A DNA stretch of 64,000 nucleotides from Desulfobacula sp. (GTDB lineage: Bacteria; Desulfobacterota; Desulfobacteria; Desulfobacterales; Desulfobacteraceae), in assembly GCA_018645325.1 (NCBI GenBank), contig JABGOU010000012.1, forward strand, positions 24,871-88,870. The letters are read 5' to 3'. The translations under genes were made by a program, and so were the position numbers. The notes below the pieces were generated by a model. It was not told the DNA's origin and searched no databases. It worked only from the letters and a program-made list of their open reading frames with translations. Below are positions 43,204-51,207 of the stretch, piece by piece (the stretch's first letter is position 1; each line of letters opens with the position of its first letter).

Positions 43204-44808
43204 TTATTTTACCTTATTATTGTGTATTATATCTTTATTGTCTAATGAGAGTTTATATTGAAAACTGTCGGCCAGAGCCTGCCAGCTTGCTTCTATAATA
43301 TCTTCTGAAACACCAATGGTTGAAAAAATATTATTTTTATCCCTTGATTCAATGAGAACGCGTACCTTTGCATCAGTGCCGTCCATGCCGTCGATAACAC
43401 GGACTTTAAAGTCAACAAGGTGCATGTCGTTGATCTGAGGATATATGGAGGTCAAGGCCTTTCTTAAGGCATTATCCAGAGCACTTACAGGCCCGTCACC
43501 TTCAGCTGAGGTGATTTCAGTTTCATTGCCTACCCTGATTTTAATCATGGCATGGGAATAACAGGGCCGTTCTTTGTCTTTTTCAACCACCACCCTGAAG
43601 GATTCAAGCTCAAAATGGGGGGTAAACTGGTTTGTCAATTTTTCCATTATAAGTTTTAATGAACCCTCAGCTGCATCAAATTCAAACCCATCATCTTCAA
43701 GTTCCTTAATGCTGGATACGATCTGATGTCTGTTGGCGCCATTTTTACCTATATCGATGCCAAGCTCTTTGGCCTTATATTCGATATTACTTTTACCGGA
43801 CTGCTCTGAAACAATCACCCGCCGGATATTGCCAACCAGGTCAGGAGAAATGTGCTCATAGGCCCGTGGATTTTTCATGATTGCACTCACATGAACCCCT
43901 CCTTTATGGGCAAAGGCGCTTTTGCCGACAAAGGGTCTTGAATTGACTGGCGGTACATTGGCCGTTTCGGAAATAAACCGGGAAAGATTCAATAATCTCT
44001 TGAGATTTTCTTGATTCATGCAATCCCGGTTCATTTTAAGCGCCAGAATAGGGATAATGGCAGTCAGATCTGCATTACCGCACCGCTCACCATATCCGTT
44101 GATGGTTCCTTGAACCATGGTTGCGCCTGCATGTACTGCAGTGACTGAATTGGCCACTGCCATGGCGCAGTCATCATGGGTGTGTATGCCAAAAATAAGA
44201 TCAGGTTTTTCCTTGAAATGTTCAATAGCTGTTTTTGTTATACTCTCAATCTCACAGGGCATGGACCCGCCATTGGTGTCGCAGAGAACCAGACATTTTG
44301 TTCCGCCTTCAACAGCTGCTTCAAGGGTTTTTAGGGCATAGTCGGGCTTAGCCTTATACCCGTCAAAAAAATGCTCTGCATCATAGATGACCTCCCGGTC
44401 ATGTTTTAAGAGGTATTTGATACTCTCTTTGATCATGGCAAGGTTTTCTTCTTTTGTGTTCTGCATGATGGATTCAACATGCAGATCCCAGGATTTCCCA
44501 AATATTGTGATCACAGGTGCCCCGCTTTCTATTAATGCCTGAATATTGGCATCCTGTTCACAGGTTTTTCCCGGACGGCGGGTGGAGCCAAAAGCAGCCA
44601 CTTTGGCATTTTTGAATTCCATATCTTTTGCCAGTTCGAAAAAATGCTGAGCACCCGGGTTTGATCCGGGCCAACCGCCTTCAATATAGTGGATGCCGGC
44701 ATCATCCAGCCTTTTTGCTATTTTGACCTTGTCTTCAGGAGAGAAGAAGATGTTTTCTCCCTGCATGCCATCCCTTAGCGTGGTATCATATAAAAATATT
44801 TTTTCCAT
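43204..44808 (-). CDS. cimA: Citramalate synthase
   Basis: A 534-aa homologue of 2-isopropylmalate synthase of the CimA type, which condenses pyruvate and acetyl-CoA to (R)-citramalate and opens a threonine-independent route to isoleucine. Differences from LeuA are visible: YDTTLRDGMQGENIFFSP, YIEGGWPGSNPGAQ, CDTNGGSMPCEI, IHTHDDCAMAVANS and INGYGERCGNADL. A C-terminal LeuA-type regulatory domain is present. It belongs to the branched-chain operon between ilvN and leuA, consistent with use of LeuCD/LeuB to finish the route. Confidence 0.93.
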   Translation of the reverse strand: MEKIFLYDTTLRDGMQGENIFFSPEDKVKIAKRLDDAGIHYIEGGWPGSNPGAQHFFELAKDMEFKNAKVAAFGSTRRPGKTCEQDANIQALIESGAPVITIFGKSWDLHVESIMQNTKEENLAMIKESIKYLLKHDREVIYDAEHFFDGYKAKPDYALKTLEAAVEGGTKCLVLCDTNGGSMPCEIESITKTAIEHFKEKPDLIFGIHTHDDCAMAVANSVTAVHAGATMVQGTINGYGERCGNADLTAIIPILALKMNRDCMNQENLKRLLNLSRFISETANVPPVNSRPFVGKSAFAHKGGVHVSAIMKNPRAYEHISPDLVGNIRRVIVSEQSGKSNIEYKAKELGIDIGKNGANRHQIVSSIKELEDDGFEFDAAEGSLKLIMEKLTNQFTPHFELESFRVVVEKDKERPCYSHAMIKIRVGNETEITSAEGDGPVSALDNALRKALTSIYPQINDMHLVDFKVRVIDGMDGTDAKVRVLIESRDKNNIFSTIGVSEDIIEASWQALADSFQYKLSLDNKDIIHNNKVK

Positions 44809-44846
44809 TGTTTTTCCTGTGTACTTTTGTTTAGCCTTACAGCCAA

Positions 44847-45344
44847 TTATTTTTTGCCGTTTTCTCTTGCCAGGGCAATGGACCCCGTGGATGCAATTTC
44901 AATTATTCCCATGGGTTTTAATAGAGATACTATGGCATCGTGCTTTCCACTGTCCCCGGATACTTCTATGGTGTAGTGAGAAAGTCCGACATCAACAATT
45001 TTGCATCTGAAAATATCCACAACCCTTAATATGTCTGCTTTCTTTTCAGGCTGAGCATTGACTTTTATTAATGCCAACTGTCGCTGAACATATTTTTTAT
45101 CTGTCAGATCATTAACAGTAATGACATTGATCAGCTTATGAAGCTGTTTTTTTATCTGGTCAATGATCTGGGGCTCACACTTGGTAACCATGGTAATTCT
45201 TGACACATCAGGCTCAGCTGTGCTTGCCACACTCAAACTGTCAATGTTGAAACCCCTCCCTGAAAAAAGACCTGCAATCCTTGAAAGAACCCCTGGCTCA
45301 TCATCAACGAGGATAGAAAGTAGGTAGCTGTTAGTATTCATCAT
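44847..45344 (-). CDS. ilvN: Acetolactate synthase small (regulatory) subunit
   Basis: A 165-aa protein with an N-terminal ACT domain (LSILVDDEPGVLSRIAGLF, GFNIDSLSVA) that binds valine and confers feedback control on the catalytic subunit, and a C-terminal ACT-like domain (VDVGLSHYTIEVSGDSGKHD). Two ATGs open the gene (45344 and 45341); AAGGA precedes. It lies 23 nt after ilvB in the same operon. Confidence 0.95.
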   Translation of the reverse strand: MMNTNSYLLSILVDDEPGVLSRIAGLFSGRGFNIDSLSVASTAEPDVSRITMVTKCEPQIIDQIKKQLHKLINVITVNDLTDKKYVQRQLALIKVNAQPEKKADILRVVDIFRCKIVDVGLSHYTIEVSGDSGKHDAIVSLLKPMGIIEIASTGSIALARENGKK

Positions 45345-45367
45345 AAGTATCCTTTATAAATTTCACA

Positions 45368-47059
45368 TTAAACCAGAAGCATTTCAGTGATTGAACCGCC
45401 GGCTGGAACCATTGGGTAGACGGATTCTTCCTTGTCTACGGCAAATTCCATGATAACCGTTCCCTCATGGTTAAGGCCTTGGGATAAAACAGATTCGACT
45501 TCATCAGGTCTTGTGCATCTTAATCCTTTTGCACCATAAGCCTCGGCGAGTTTCACAAAATCAGGGGTATTTTCCATATTTGTAAAAGAGTAAACTTTTT
45601 CATAAAACAGTTCCTGCCACTGCCTAACCATGCCAAGGTATTGATTGTTTAAAATGACTATCTTGACATCAATTTTTGATTCAACAGCCGTCATCAATTC
45701 CTGGATATTCATCTGGATGGAACCATCGCCTGCAACATCAACCACCAGTTTATCCGGGCAGGCCGCTTTTGCCCCGATGGCAGCCGGCAGTCCAAATCCC
45801 ATGGTTCCAAGACCACCAGATGTGATAAAGTGATTGGGTTTGTTAAAGTGATAATACTGGGCAGCCCACATCTGGTTTTGTCCAACCTCTGTTGTGATGA
45901 TGGCATCGCCTTTTGTCAGTTCATAGAGTTTTTCAACGACAAACTGGGGTTTGATCACTTCACTGCCCTGGTTATATTTCAAAGGAGTGGTACTTTTCCA
46001 TTCCTCGATCTGATCCAGCCATTGAGGTCGATTGTTTTTAAGATCGTCGGTTTTTTGGTCTTCCATTAAATGGAGAATCCCTTCCAAGGCGGCTTTGCAA
46101 TCTCCTACAATGGGACAATGGACTTCAATATTTTTATGGATAGACGTAGGGTCGATATCAATTTGAACAATTTTGGCCGTAGGTGCAAATTTTTCAATAT
46201 TTCCGGTAACCCTGTCATCAAATCGAACACCTGCGGCAATCATGAGATCACAATGGCCGATGCTCATGTTGGCCCGATAGGTACCGTGCATCCCCAGCAT
46301 TCCCAGCCAAAGAGGATCTGATCCTGGAAAGGCTCCCAGCCCCATCAAAGAGGCTGTAACCGGGATATCGGCCATTTTTGCGAGGCGGGTGATCTGTTCT
46401 GAAGCCTGGGAAACAATAACGCCTCCACCGGCAAAAATGACAGGCCTTTTAGCCTTTTTGATCATTTCCACCACTTTGTTGAGTTGTTTTTTGTTGGGCT
46501 TGTAATTGGGTTTATAGGATTTTAAAGAGATCTTGCCGGGTTCTTCAAAATCAATCTGGGCCTGCAAAATATTCTTTGGAAGATCAACGAGGACAGGGCC
46601 GGGTCTTCCCGATCTTGCCAGATAAAAGGCCTCTTTAATGGTTGAAGCCAGTTTGTCTATACTTTTTACAAGGTAATTGTGTTTGGTACAGGGCCGTGTA
46701 ATACCCACTATATCCACTTCCTGGAATGCGTCGTTCCCGATGAGCGCCGTTGGTACCTGGCCTGTAAAAACAACAATGGGAATGGAGTCGGAATGTGCAG
46801 AAGCAATTCCTGTGACCGCATTGGTGGCTCCGGGGCCCGATGTAACCAGGGCAACGCCCACAGATCTGTTGGCCCGGGCATAGCCGTCAGCCGCATGGAC
46901 AGCACCCTGTTCATGCCGGACAAGGATATGGCGCAGGCCTTCCTGTTTTGCCAGTTCATCATAAATATCAATAACACAACCGCCCGGATATCCGAAAATC
47001 GTGTCAATACCTTCTGCCTTAATCATTTTAATTAGAACCTGGGCACCGTTAAATTTCAT
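45368..47059 (-). CDS. ilvB: Acetolactate synthase large (catalytic) subunit
   Basis: A 563-aa thiamine diphosphate and FAD enzyme that makes acetolactate from pyruvate and acetohydroxybutyrate from 2-oxobutyrate. The N-terminal IFGYPGGCVIDIYDEL and RHEQGAVHAADGYARA (catalytic glutamate region), the FAD-binding centre, and the C-terminal ThDP-Mg motif GDGSIQMNIQELMTAVE are all present. The length is typical. It is flanked by ilvD upstream (23-nt gap) and ilvN downstream. Confidence 0.96.
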   Translation of the reverse strand: MKFNGAQVLIKMIKAEGIDTIFGYPGGCVIDIYDELAKQEGLRHILVRHEQGAVHAADGYARANRSVGVALVTSGPGATNAVTGIASAHSDSIPIVVFTGQVPTALIGNDAFQEVDIVGITRPCTKHNYLVKSIDKLASTIKEAFYLARSGRPGPVLVDLPKNILQAQIDFEEPGKISLKSYKPNYKPNKKQLNKVVEMIKKAKRPVIFAGGGVIVSQASEQITRLAKMADIPVTASLMGLGAFPGSDPLWLGMLGMHGTYRANMSIGHCDLMIAAGVRFDDRVTGNIEKFAPTAKIVQIDIDPTSIHKNIEVHCPIVGDCKAALEGILHLMEDQKTDDLKNNRPQWLDQIEEWKSTTPLKYNQGSEVIKPQFVVEKLYELTKGDAIITTEVGQNQMWAAQYYHFNKPNHFITSGGLGTMGFGLPAAIGAKAACPDKLVVDVAGDGSIQMNIQELMTAVESKIDVKIVILNNQYLGMVRQWQELFYEKVYSFTNMENTPDFVKLAEAYGAKGLRCTRPDEVESVLSQGLNHEGTVIMEFAVDKEESVYPMVPAGGSITEMLLV

Positions 47060-47082
47060 TTTTTATCTCCTATAATGTATCT

Positions 47083-48765
47083 CTAACCACAAGGGTCACA
47101 CGTAAATATGGCACCGTTGCCTGCCGAACTCACCATCCTGGCATATCTTGCCAGATATCCGGTTTTAATTTTAGGCTCGGGTTTTTTCCATTTGGAAAAC
47201 CGGTTTGCAATTTGCTCTTCATCAACCAATAACGCTATGGTTTTAGCTGGGATATCTATTTTGATCTGATCATTTTCTTCAACAATCGCAATAAGACCGC
47301 CATCTGCAGCTTCCGGTGATATATGGCCGATGGAAGCCCCTTTTGATCCCCCGGAAAACCTGCCATCCGTTATCAGGGCGCAGGTTTCATCAAGCCCCAT
47401 GCCTGCAATGGCTGAGGTGGGGGTTAGCATTTCACGCATGCCAGGGCCGCCTGCAGGTCCTTCGTATCGGATGACAATTACGTCTCCCTTATTAATCTGG
47501 TTACCAAGAATCGCCTCGGTTGCTTCTTCTTCAGAGTTAAACACTCTTGCCGGACCCTGATGTTTCATCATTGCATCAAGAACGGCAGATTGTTTGACCA
47601 CACAACCGTCCTTGGCAAGGTTTCCAAAGAGCACTGCCAAACCGCCTTGTCTGTGATAGGGGTTTTCAACAGGCCGTATTACCTGCTGGTCTTTTTTAAT
47701 TACAATTTCAAGGTTTTGACCCATTGTTTTTCCTGTGGCAGTCAAACAATCAGCATGAATCATGTCATGATCAAAAAGTTCTTTCATGACAGCCATAATA
47801 CCTCCGGCAGAATTTAAATCTTCTATGCGGTCTTCCCCTCCCGGACTTAGAGCACATAAATGGGGGGTTTTTTTGCTGACCTCATTAATCAGGTTCAGAT
47901 CTATATCCACATGGGCTTCATTTGCAATAGCCTTTAAATGAAGCACTGTATTGGTGGAACACCCAAGTGCCATATCAACAACCAAAGAATTCATAAAGGC
48001 ATCTTTTGTCATGATTTTATCAGGGGTAATATCTTTATTTAAAAGTTCCATGATTTGCATTCCCGTCTGTTTGGCAAGGCGGATTCTTTCCGACATGGGC
48101 TCGGGAATGGTCCCATTCCCTGGAAGCGCCATCCCAATGGCTTCTGTCAGGCAATTCATTGAATTTGCCGTAAACATGCCGGCGCATGATCCGCAGGTGG
48201 GGCAGGCGGCATTTTCTATGTCAAGGAGTTGATCTTTGGTCATCCTGTCGGACTTGACCGCTCCCACGGCTTCAAATACAGTGATGAGATCAATTTTTTT
48301 ATCATTATTGTCCGGGTGTTTACCCGAAAGCATGGGTCCACCGCTGATAAATATTGCTGGAATATTCAAGCGTGCTGCTGCCATGAGCATTCCCGGAACT
48401 ATTTTGTCACAATTGGGTACCATGACAATGGCATCAAAGGGATGGGCCATGGCAGTGACTTCTATGGAGTCTGCAATGAGTTCCCGGGAGGCAAGAGAGT
48501 AGTGCATGCCTTTATGGTTCATGGCGATCCCGTCACAGATACCAATGGTTGAAAATTCCATTGGAGTTCCACCCGCCATACTGATGCCGGATTTAACGGC
48601 TTTTACGATATTATCCAGATGCATGTGGCCCGGGATCAATTCATTGGCTGAGTTGGCAATGCCGATAAGTGGTTGGCTGATCTCCCTGTCTGTATATCCC
48701 ATGGCCTTAAACAGGCTTCTATGGGGGGCTCGTGCCGTACCTTTTGTTGCAATGTGGCTTCTCAT
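47083..48765 (-). CDS. ilvD: Dihydroxy-acid dehydratase
   Basis: A 560-aa iron-sulfur dehydratase of valine and isoleucine synthesis. Cluster-ligand regions are present ([37 protein letters not shown]), as are GALPGNG-type text ([13 protein letters not shown]) and [11 protein letters not shown]. The C-terminal few residues (FTCDPCG) differ from usual IlvD ends, and the DNA there resembles the small tandem repeat between cmoA and cmoB. It is the first structural gene after the ilv leader and attenuator. Confidence 0.95.
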   Translation of the reverse strand: MRSHIATKGTARAPHRSLFKAMGYTDREISQPLIGIANSANELIPGHMHLDNIVKAVKSGISMAGGTPMEFSTIGICDGIAMNHKGMHYSLASRELIADSIEVTAMAHPFDAIVMVPNCDKIVPGMLMAAARLNIPAIFISGGPMLSGKHPDNNDKKIDLITVFEAVGAVKSDRMTKDQLLDIENAACPTCGSCAGMFTANSMNCLTEAIGMALPGNGTIPEPMSERIRLAKQTGMQIMELLNKDITPDKIMTKDAFMNSLVVDMALGCSTNTVLHLKAIANEAHVDIDLNLINEVSKKTPHLCALSPGGEDRIEDLNSAGGIMAVMKELFDHDMIHADCLTATGKTMGQNLEIVIKKDQQVIRPVENPYHRQGGLAVLFGNLAKDGCVVKQSAVLDAMMKHQGPARVFNSEEEATEAILGNQINKGDVIVIRYEGPAGGPGMREMLTPTSAIAGMGLDETCALITDGRFSGGSKGASIGHISPEAADGGLIAIVEENDQIKIDIPAKTIALLVDEEQIANRFSKWKKPEPKIKTGYLARYARMVSSAGNGAIFTCDPCG

Positions 48766-48780
48766 TTAGTTTGTCTCCAA

Positions 48781-48827
48781 AATAAAAAAGCCGTTATCTG
48801 CCCCCCCTGGGGCTGATAACGGCTTTT
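48781..48827 (-). terminator. Attenuator terminator of the branched-chain amino acid operon
   Basis: On the minus strand, AAAAGCCGTTATC (from 48827) pairs perfectly with GATAACGGCTTTT (ending 48786), with an inner GCCCC/GGGGC stem, followed by a T-tract (TTTTTTATT). It lies between the leader peptide and ilvD. The end of the leader (AAGGGGCT, 48857-48864) can pair with the AGCCCC of this terminator, giving a possible antiterminator. Confidence 0.85.
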
Positions 48828-48851
48828 AAAGTTGATTTAAAGTTTATGCCA

Positions 48852-48950
48852 CTAAGAGCCCCTTCGCCTGGAGATGACAAGAATCACCTCCACGATAATA
48901 AGGACTAGTAGTATGTTAATAATATTTTTATTCATAATATTGTTACTCAT
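48852..48950 (-). CDS. ilv leader peptide (transcription attenuation)
   Basis: A 32-codon reading frame, too short for ordinary gene calls, starting ATG at 48950 and stopping TAG at 48852. Sixteen of 32 residues are Ile, Leu or Val, concentrated in INILLVLIIVEVILVI; the end is SRRRGS. It lies 28 nt after a good sigma70 promoter and ahead of a strong intrinsic terminator and ilvD. This is the classic arrangement of branched-chain attenuation: shortage of charged Ile/Leu/Val tRNA stalls the ribosome and prevents the terminator from forming. An in-frame ATG at codon 6 is an alternative start. The ribosome site is weak. Confidence 0.85.
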   Translation of the reverse strand: MSNNIMNKNIINILLVLIIVEVILVISRRRGS

Positions 48951-48977
48951 AATTTTTTTACTCTACTTAAATAAGTT

Positions 48978-49006
48978 TTAATATATATAAATTTTATTTA
49001 TGTCAA
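48978..49006 (-). promoter_or_regulatory. Promoter of the ilv-cimA-leuA operon
   Basis: On the minus strand TTGACA (49006-49001), a 17-nt AT-rich spacer and TATTAA (48983-48978). Transcription would start near 48971, about 20 nt before the leader ATG. Confidence 0.65.
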
Positions 49007-49041
49007 TAAAAAAATGCGGATGGTCGATATTTTATATAATC

Positions 49042-49103
49042 GGGGTCAGGCTTGCGTTGTTGCGTTTATTGAGCAATAAACGCAACAACGCAAGCCTGAC
49101 CCC
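49042..49103. repeat. Perfect 29-bp hairpin (REP/RAYT-type palindrome)
   Basis: Arms 49042-49070 and 49075-49103 are perfectly complementary over 29 bp, beginning GGGGTCAGGCTTGCG, around the loop GAGC. Directly after it, GACCCCACTCATTAT occurs twice in tandem, sharing its start with the arm's end. Palindromes with this GGGGTCAGGCTTG end are, to my recollection, common near REP-associated tyrosine transposases; none is encoded here. It lies between the convergent ends of nothing: upstream promoter of ilv and the 3' end of larB, where it may stop larB transcription. Confidence 0.8.
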
Positions 49104-49123
49104 ACTCATTATGACCCCACTCA

Positions 49124-49876
49124 TTATGATACATGATTAATGGAAGACGCCATATATCCTGCCCCAAATCCATTATCAATATTTACAACGGCAATATTGG
49201 AACTGCAGGAATTGAGCATTCCTAAAAGGGCGGTCATGCCGTTAAAACTCGTACCATATCCAATGCTCGTAGGAACAGCGATGACAGGCGCTTTGACCAT
49301 TCCCGCAACTACGCTGGGCAGGGCACCTTCCATCCCTGCAACAACAATGATGACACTAGCATTTATAATTTGTTCCTGGTAGGCAAAAAGACGGTGAATA
49401 CCGGCAACCCCGACATCAAAGATGGAGCCAATTTCGTTTCCCATGGCCTGGGCCGTTAAAAAAGCCTCTTTTGCCACAGGGATATCAGAGGTTCCGGCTG
49501 AAATCACAAGGATTTTTCCAATGCCTGTGATTTCCGGATCATTTTTTTTAAGCCATAAAAAATTTGCATCTTCAAAATATTCTGCCATCTGAAAAACGGC
49601 TTTTATTTTTTGTGCTTTTTCTGGTTCAAGGCGGGTCACAAGAATGATCTCCTCATGGATGATCATCTTTTCCATGATACCAATGATTTGTTCACTTGTT
49701 TTCCCCTGTCCGAAGATGACTTCGGGAAAACCCTTTCTTAACGACCGGTGATGGTCTATCTGGGCAAAATCAATATTTTCAAAGGAGATATGTGTCAGTT
49801 GTTTTTTTGCATTCTCAACAGATAAGGAGCCTTGGGCCACCTGGTTCAAAAGATCTTTTAAATTGTCTTGGTTCAT
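49124..49876 (-). CDS. larB: Nickel pincer cofactor biosynthesis protein LarB (pyridinium-3,5-biscarboxylic acid mononucleotide synthase)
   Basis: A 250-aa protein whose C-terminal ~125 residues form a PurE-like domain (ILVISAGTSDIPVAKEA, DVGVAGIHRLF, VVAGMEGALPSVVAGM, VIAVPTSIGYGTSFNG). LarB carboxylates and hydrolyses nicotinate adenine dinucleotide at the start of the nickel-pincer cofactor pathway. The N-terminal part (LLNQVAQGSLSVENAKKQL) is LarB-specific. larC, larE and larA are not near, so the rest of the pathway must be elsewhere or the gene is orphaned. nadC, which makes the precursor of the substrate, is in the window but far away. Confidence 0.88.
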   Translation of the reverse strand: MNQDNLKDLLNQVAQGSLSVENAKKQLTHISFENIDFAQIDHHRSLRKGFPEVIFGQGKTSEQIIGIMEKMIIHEEIILVTRLEPEKAQKIKAVFQMAEYFEDANFLWLKKNDPEITGIGKILVISAGTSDIPVAKEAFLTAQAMGNEIGSIFDVGVAGIHRLFAYQEQIINASVIIVVAGMEGALPSVVAGMVKAPVIAVPTSIGYGTSFNGMTALLGMLNSCSSNIAVVNIDNGFGAGYMASSINHVS

Positions 49877-50027
49877 AGCATAACCTGGTTCAGCCTTTGT
49901 AATAAAGCCTGTAAAGTTCTGTATAGCGGTTTGGGTCTAAGCCTTATCGGAAAAATTAAAGGCGCTTCATTGATTTTAAATATCATTATGAAAGACTCTG
50001 AGTCAAGGGATAACAAAATGGGCCCTG
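49877..50027. other. Gene-free stretch before the family-3 element
   Basis: Part of a 544-nt gene-free region. I see no reading frame or signal in this section; the rest of the region is filled by a family-3 and a family-1 element. Confidence 0.5.
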
Positions 50028-50195
50028 ATCCACCATCAAGGTACCACCTGCTGCGTTGACTGCGGTCGTTCTTCCCTGCGGAGTATGACTTAGGCCTCAC
50101 TCATCGCTCCTTGTCGCCTTGCATCCGGCACCTTGCTGATGGCCAGGGATAGTGCACAACCCCATGGACCAGCAGGTAAATGTTTGATGGTGGAT
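50028..50195. mobile_element. Family-3 element, copy 1 (~168 bp, terminal inverted repeats)
   Basis: The ends read ATCCACCATCAA and TTGATGGTGGAT, perfect 12-bp inverted repeats, with a second inverted block (CCTGCTG and CAGCAGG) just inside. About 150 bp are nearly identical to the sequence at 63845-64000. No coding capacity; GC content is higher than the surroundings. No clear target duplication was found. Confidence 0.75.
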
Positions 50196-50250
50196 TTGGG
50201 TGGGGGTCACGCCTTCTTGCACTTCTTAGCGGAATATTATAAAAGTTTAC

Positions 50251-50386
50251 GTAATTGTTCAGCCCGTTAAAAAAAAGTTATTTCCAAAGCCCTGTCTGAT
50301 GGATATTTGCAGGCGGTTAAGCGAATAGCCTCGAAACAAATATCCACCAGACAGGGCGGTTTCAAGCGTAAGAGCTGAATAATTAC
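50251..50386 (-). mobile_element. Family-1 MITE-like element, copy D, with 8-bp target duplication
   Basis: A 136-bp copy in the same orientation as copy C. It is bounded by a perfect direct repeat AAGTTTAC (50243-50250 and 50387-50394), which shows it moved in by transposition with an 8-bp staggered cut. The 21-bp internal inverted repeat is present. It lies 35 nt upstream of cmoA. Confidence 0.9.
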
Positions 50387-50420
50387 AAGTTTACAAAATA
50401 ATTATTTTACAGGAAGACAA

Positions 50421-51149
50421 ATGGAGAAAGACCAAGTATTTGCAGGAAAAAAACTTAAGGTGCAACCCTTTGAATTTAATAAAGCCGTGGCCCGGGTATT
50501 TGATGATATGCTGAATCGATCCATCCCTTTTTATAAGGAAAGTATTAAACGCCAGTCACAGCTTGCCAGGCAGTTCTATCAACCCGGCAGTCGTATTTAT
50601 GATCTTGGCTGTTCCCATGGAAATCTTGGCATGATGATCCTTGAGCAATTAAAAGAAAGGCCGTTTAAAATGGTTGCAGTGGATAGTTCCAGACCCATGA
50701 TTGATAAGTATTCAAAACGGCTTGAAAAACATGAAACAGCCAAAGGGGTTGACCTTGTCTGTGGCTTTTTAGAAGACCTGCAAATCAAGGATGCATCCGT
50801 TGTTTTAATCAATCTGACCCTGCAGTTTATTGATCAGGAAAAACGCGATGACCTCATGAAAAAAATCTATCAAGGTATGAAACCAAACGGTATCCTTATT
50901 TTAACTGAAAAAATCGTTCATTCATCAAAGATGCTTGATGATCTTCAAACACAATTTTACACTGCATTTAAACTTGAAAACGGATATTCAGAACTTGAGA
51001 TCAGTCAAAAAAGAGATGCCCTTGAAAAAGTTCTTGTTCCTGATACCATTGAAACCCATGAAAATCGGATTTTAAATGCTGGATTTGCTAAATTTGATAT
51101 CTGGCTTAAATGGTTTAACTTTGCATCAATGATGGCGATAAAAAAATAA
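50421..51149 (+). CDS. cmoA: Carboxy-S-adenosyl-L-methionine synthase (CmoA)
   Basis: A 242-aa Rossmann methyltransferase-fold enzyme that converts SAM and prephenate to carboxy-SAM for the wobble modification cmo5U34 of tRNAs. FDDMLNRSIPFYKESIKRQS, IYDLGCSHGNLGMMIL (SAM-binding), NLTLQFIDQEKRDDLMKKIY and TEKIVHSSKMLDDLQTQFY are typical of CmoA. Length matches the family. It is followed by cmoB, its functional partner. A family-1 element lies just upstream, so its promoter must be within or near that element. Confidence 0.95.
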   Translation: MEKDQVFAGKKLKVQPFEFNKAVARVFDDMLNRSIPFYKESIKRQSQLARQFYQPGSRIYDLGCSHGNLGMMILEQLKERPFKMVAVDSSRPMIDKYSKRLEKHETAKGVDLVCGFLEDLQIKDASVVLINLTLQFIDQEKRDDLMKKIYQGMKPNGILILTEKIVHSSKMLDDLQTQFYTAFKLENGYSELEISQKRDALEKVLVPDTIETHENRILNAGFAKFDIWLKWFNFASMMAIKK

Positions 51150-51151
51150 TC

Positions 51152-51207
51152 TAAAGGTCACACGCAACCATAAAGGTCACACGTAACCATAAAGGTCACA
51201 AGCAAAA
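51152..51207 (+). repeat. Three tandem 19-bp repeats between cmoA and cmoB
   Basis: TAAAGGTCACACGCAACCA (51152-51170), TAAAGGTCACACGTAACCA (51171-51189) and TAAAGGTCACAAGCAAAA (51190-51207) are tandem units, the last running into the cmoB start. Each contains AAAGG, a potential ribosome site. The sequence GGTCACACGTAA also occurs at the 3' end of ilvD (near 47092). Confidence 0.8.

Noticed and set aside
49873-50100. 75-aa minus-strand reading frame across the family-3 element
   Set aside because: It lies partly within a repeat with terminal inverted repeats and resembles no protein.
51152-51207. CRISPR array
   Set aside because: The three 19-bp units are contiguous without spacers, and no cas genes are present.
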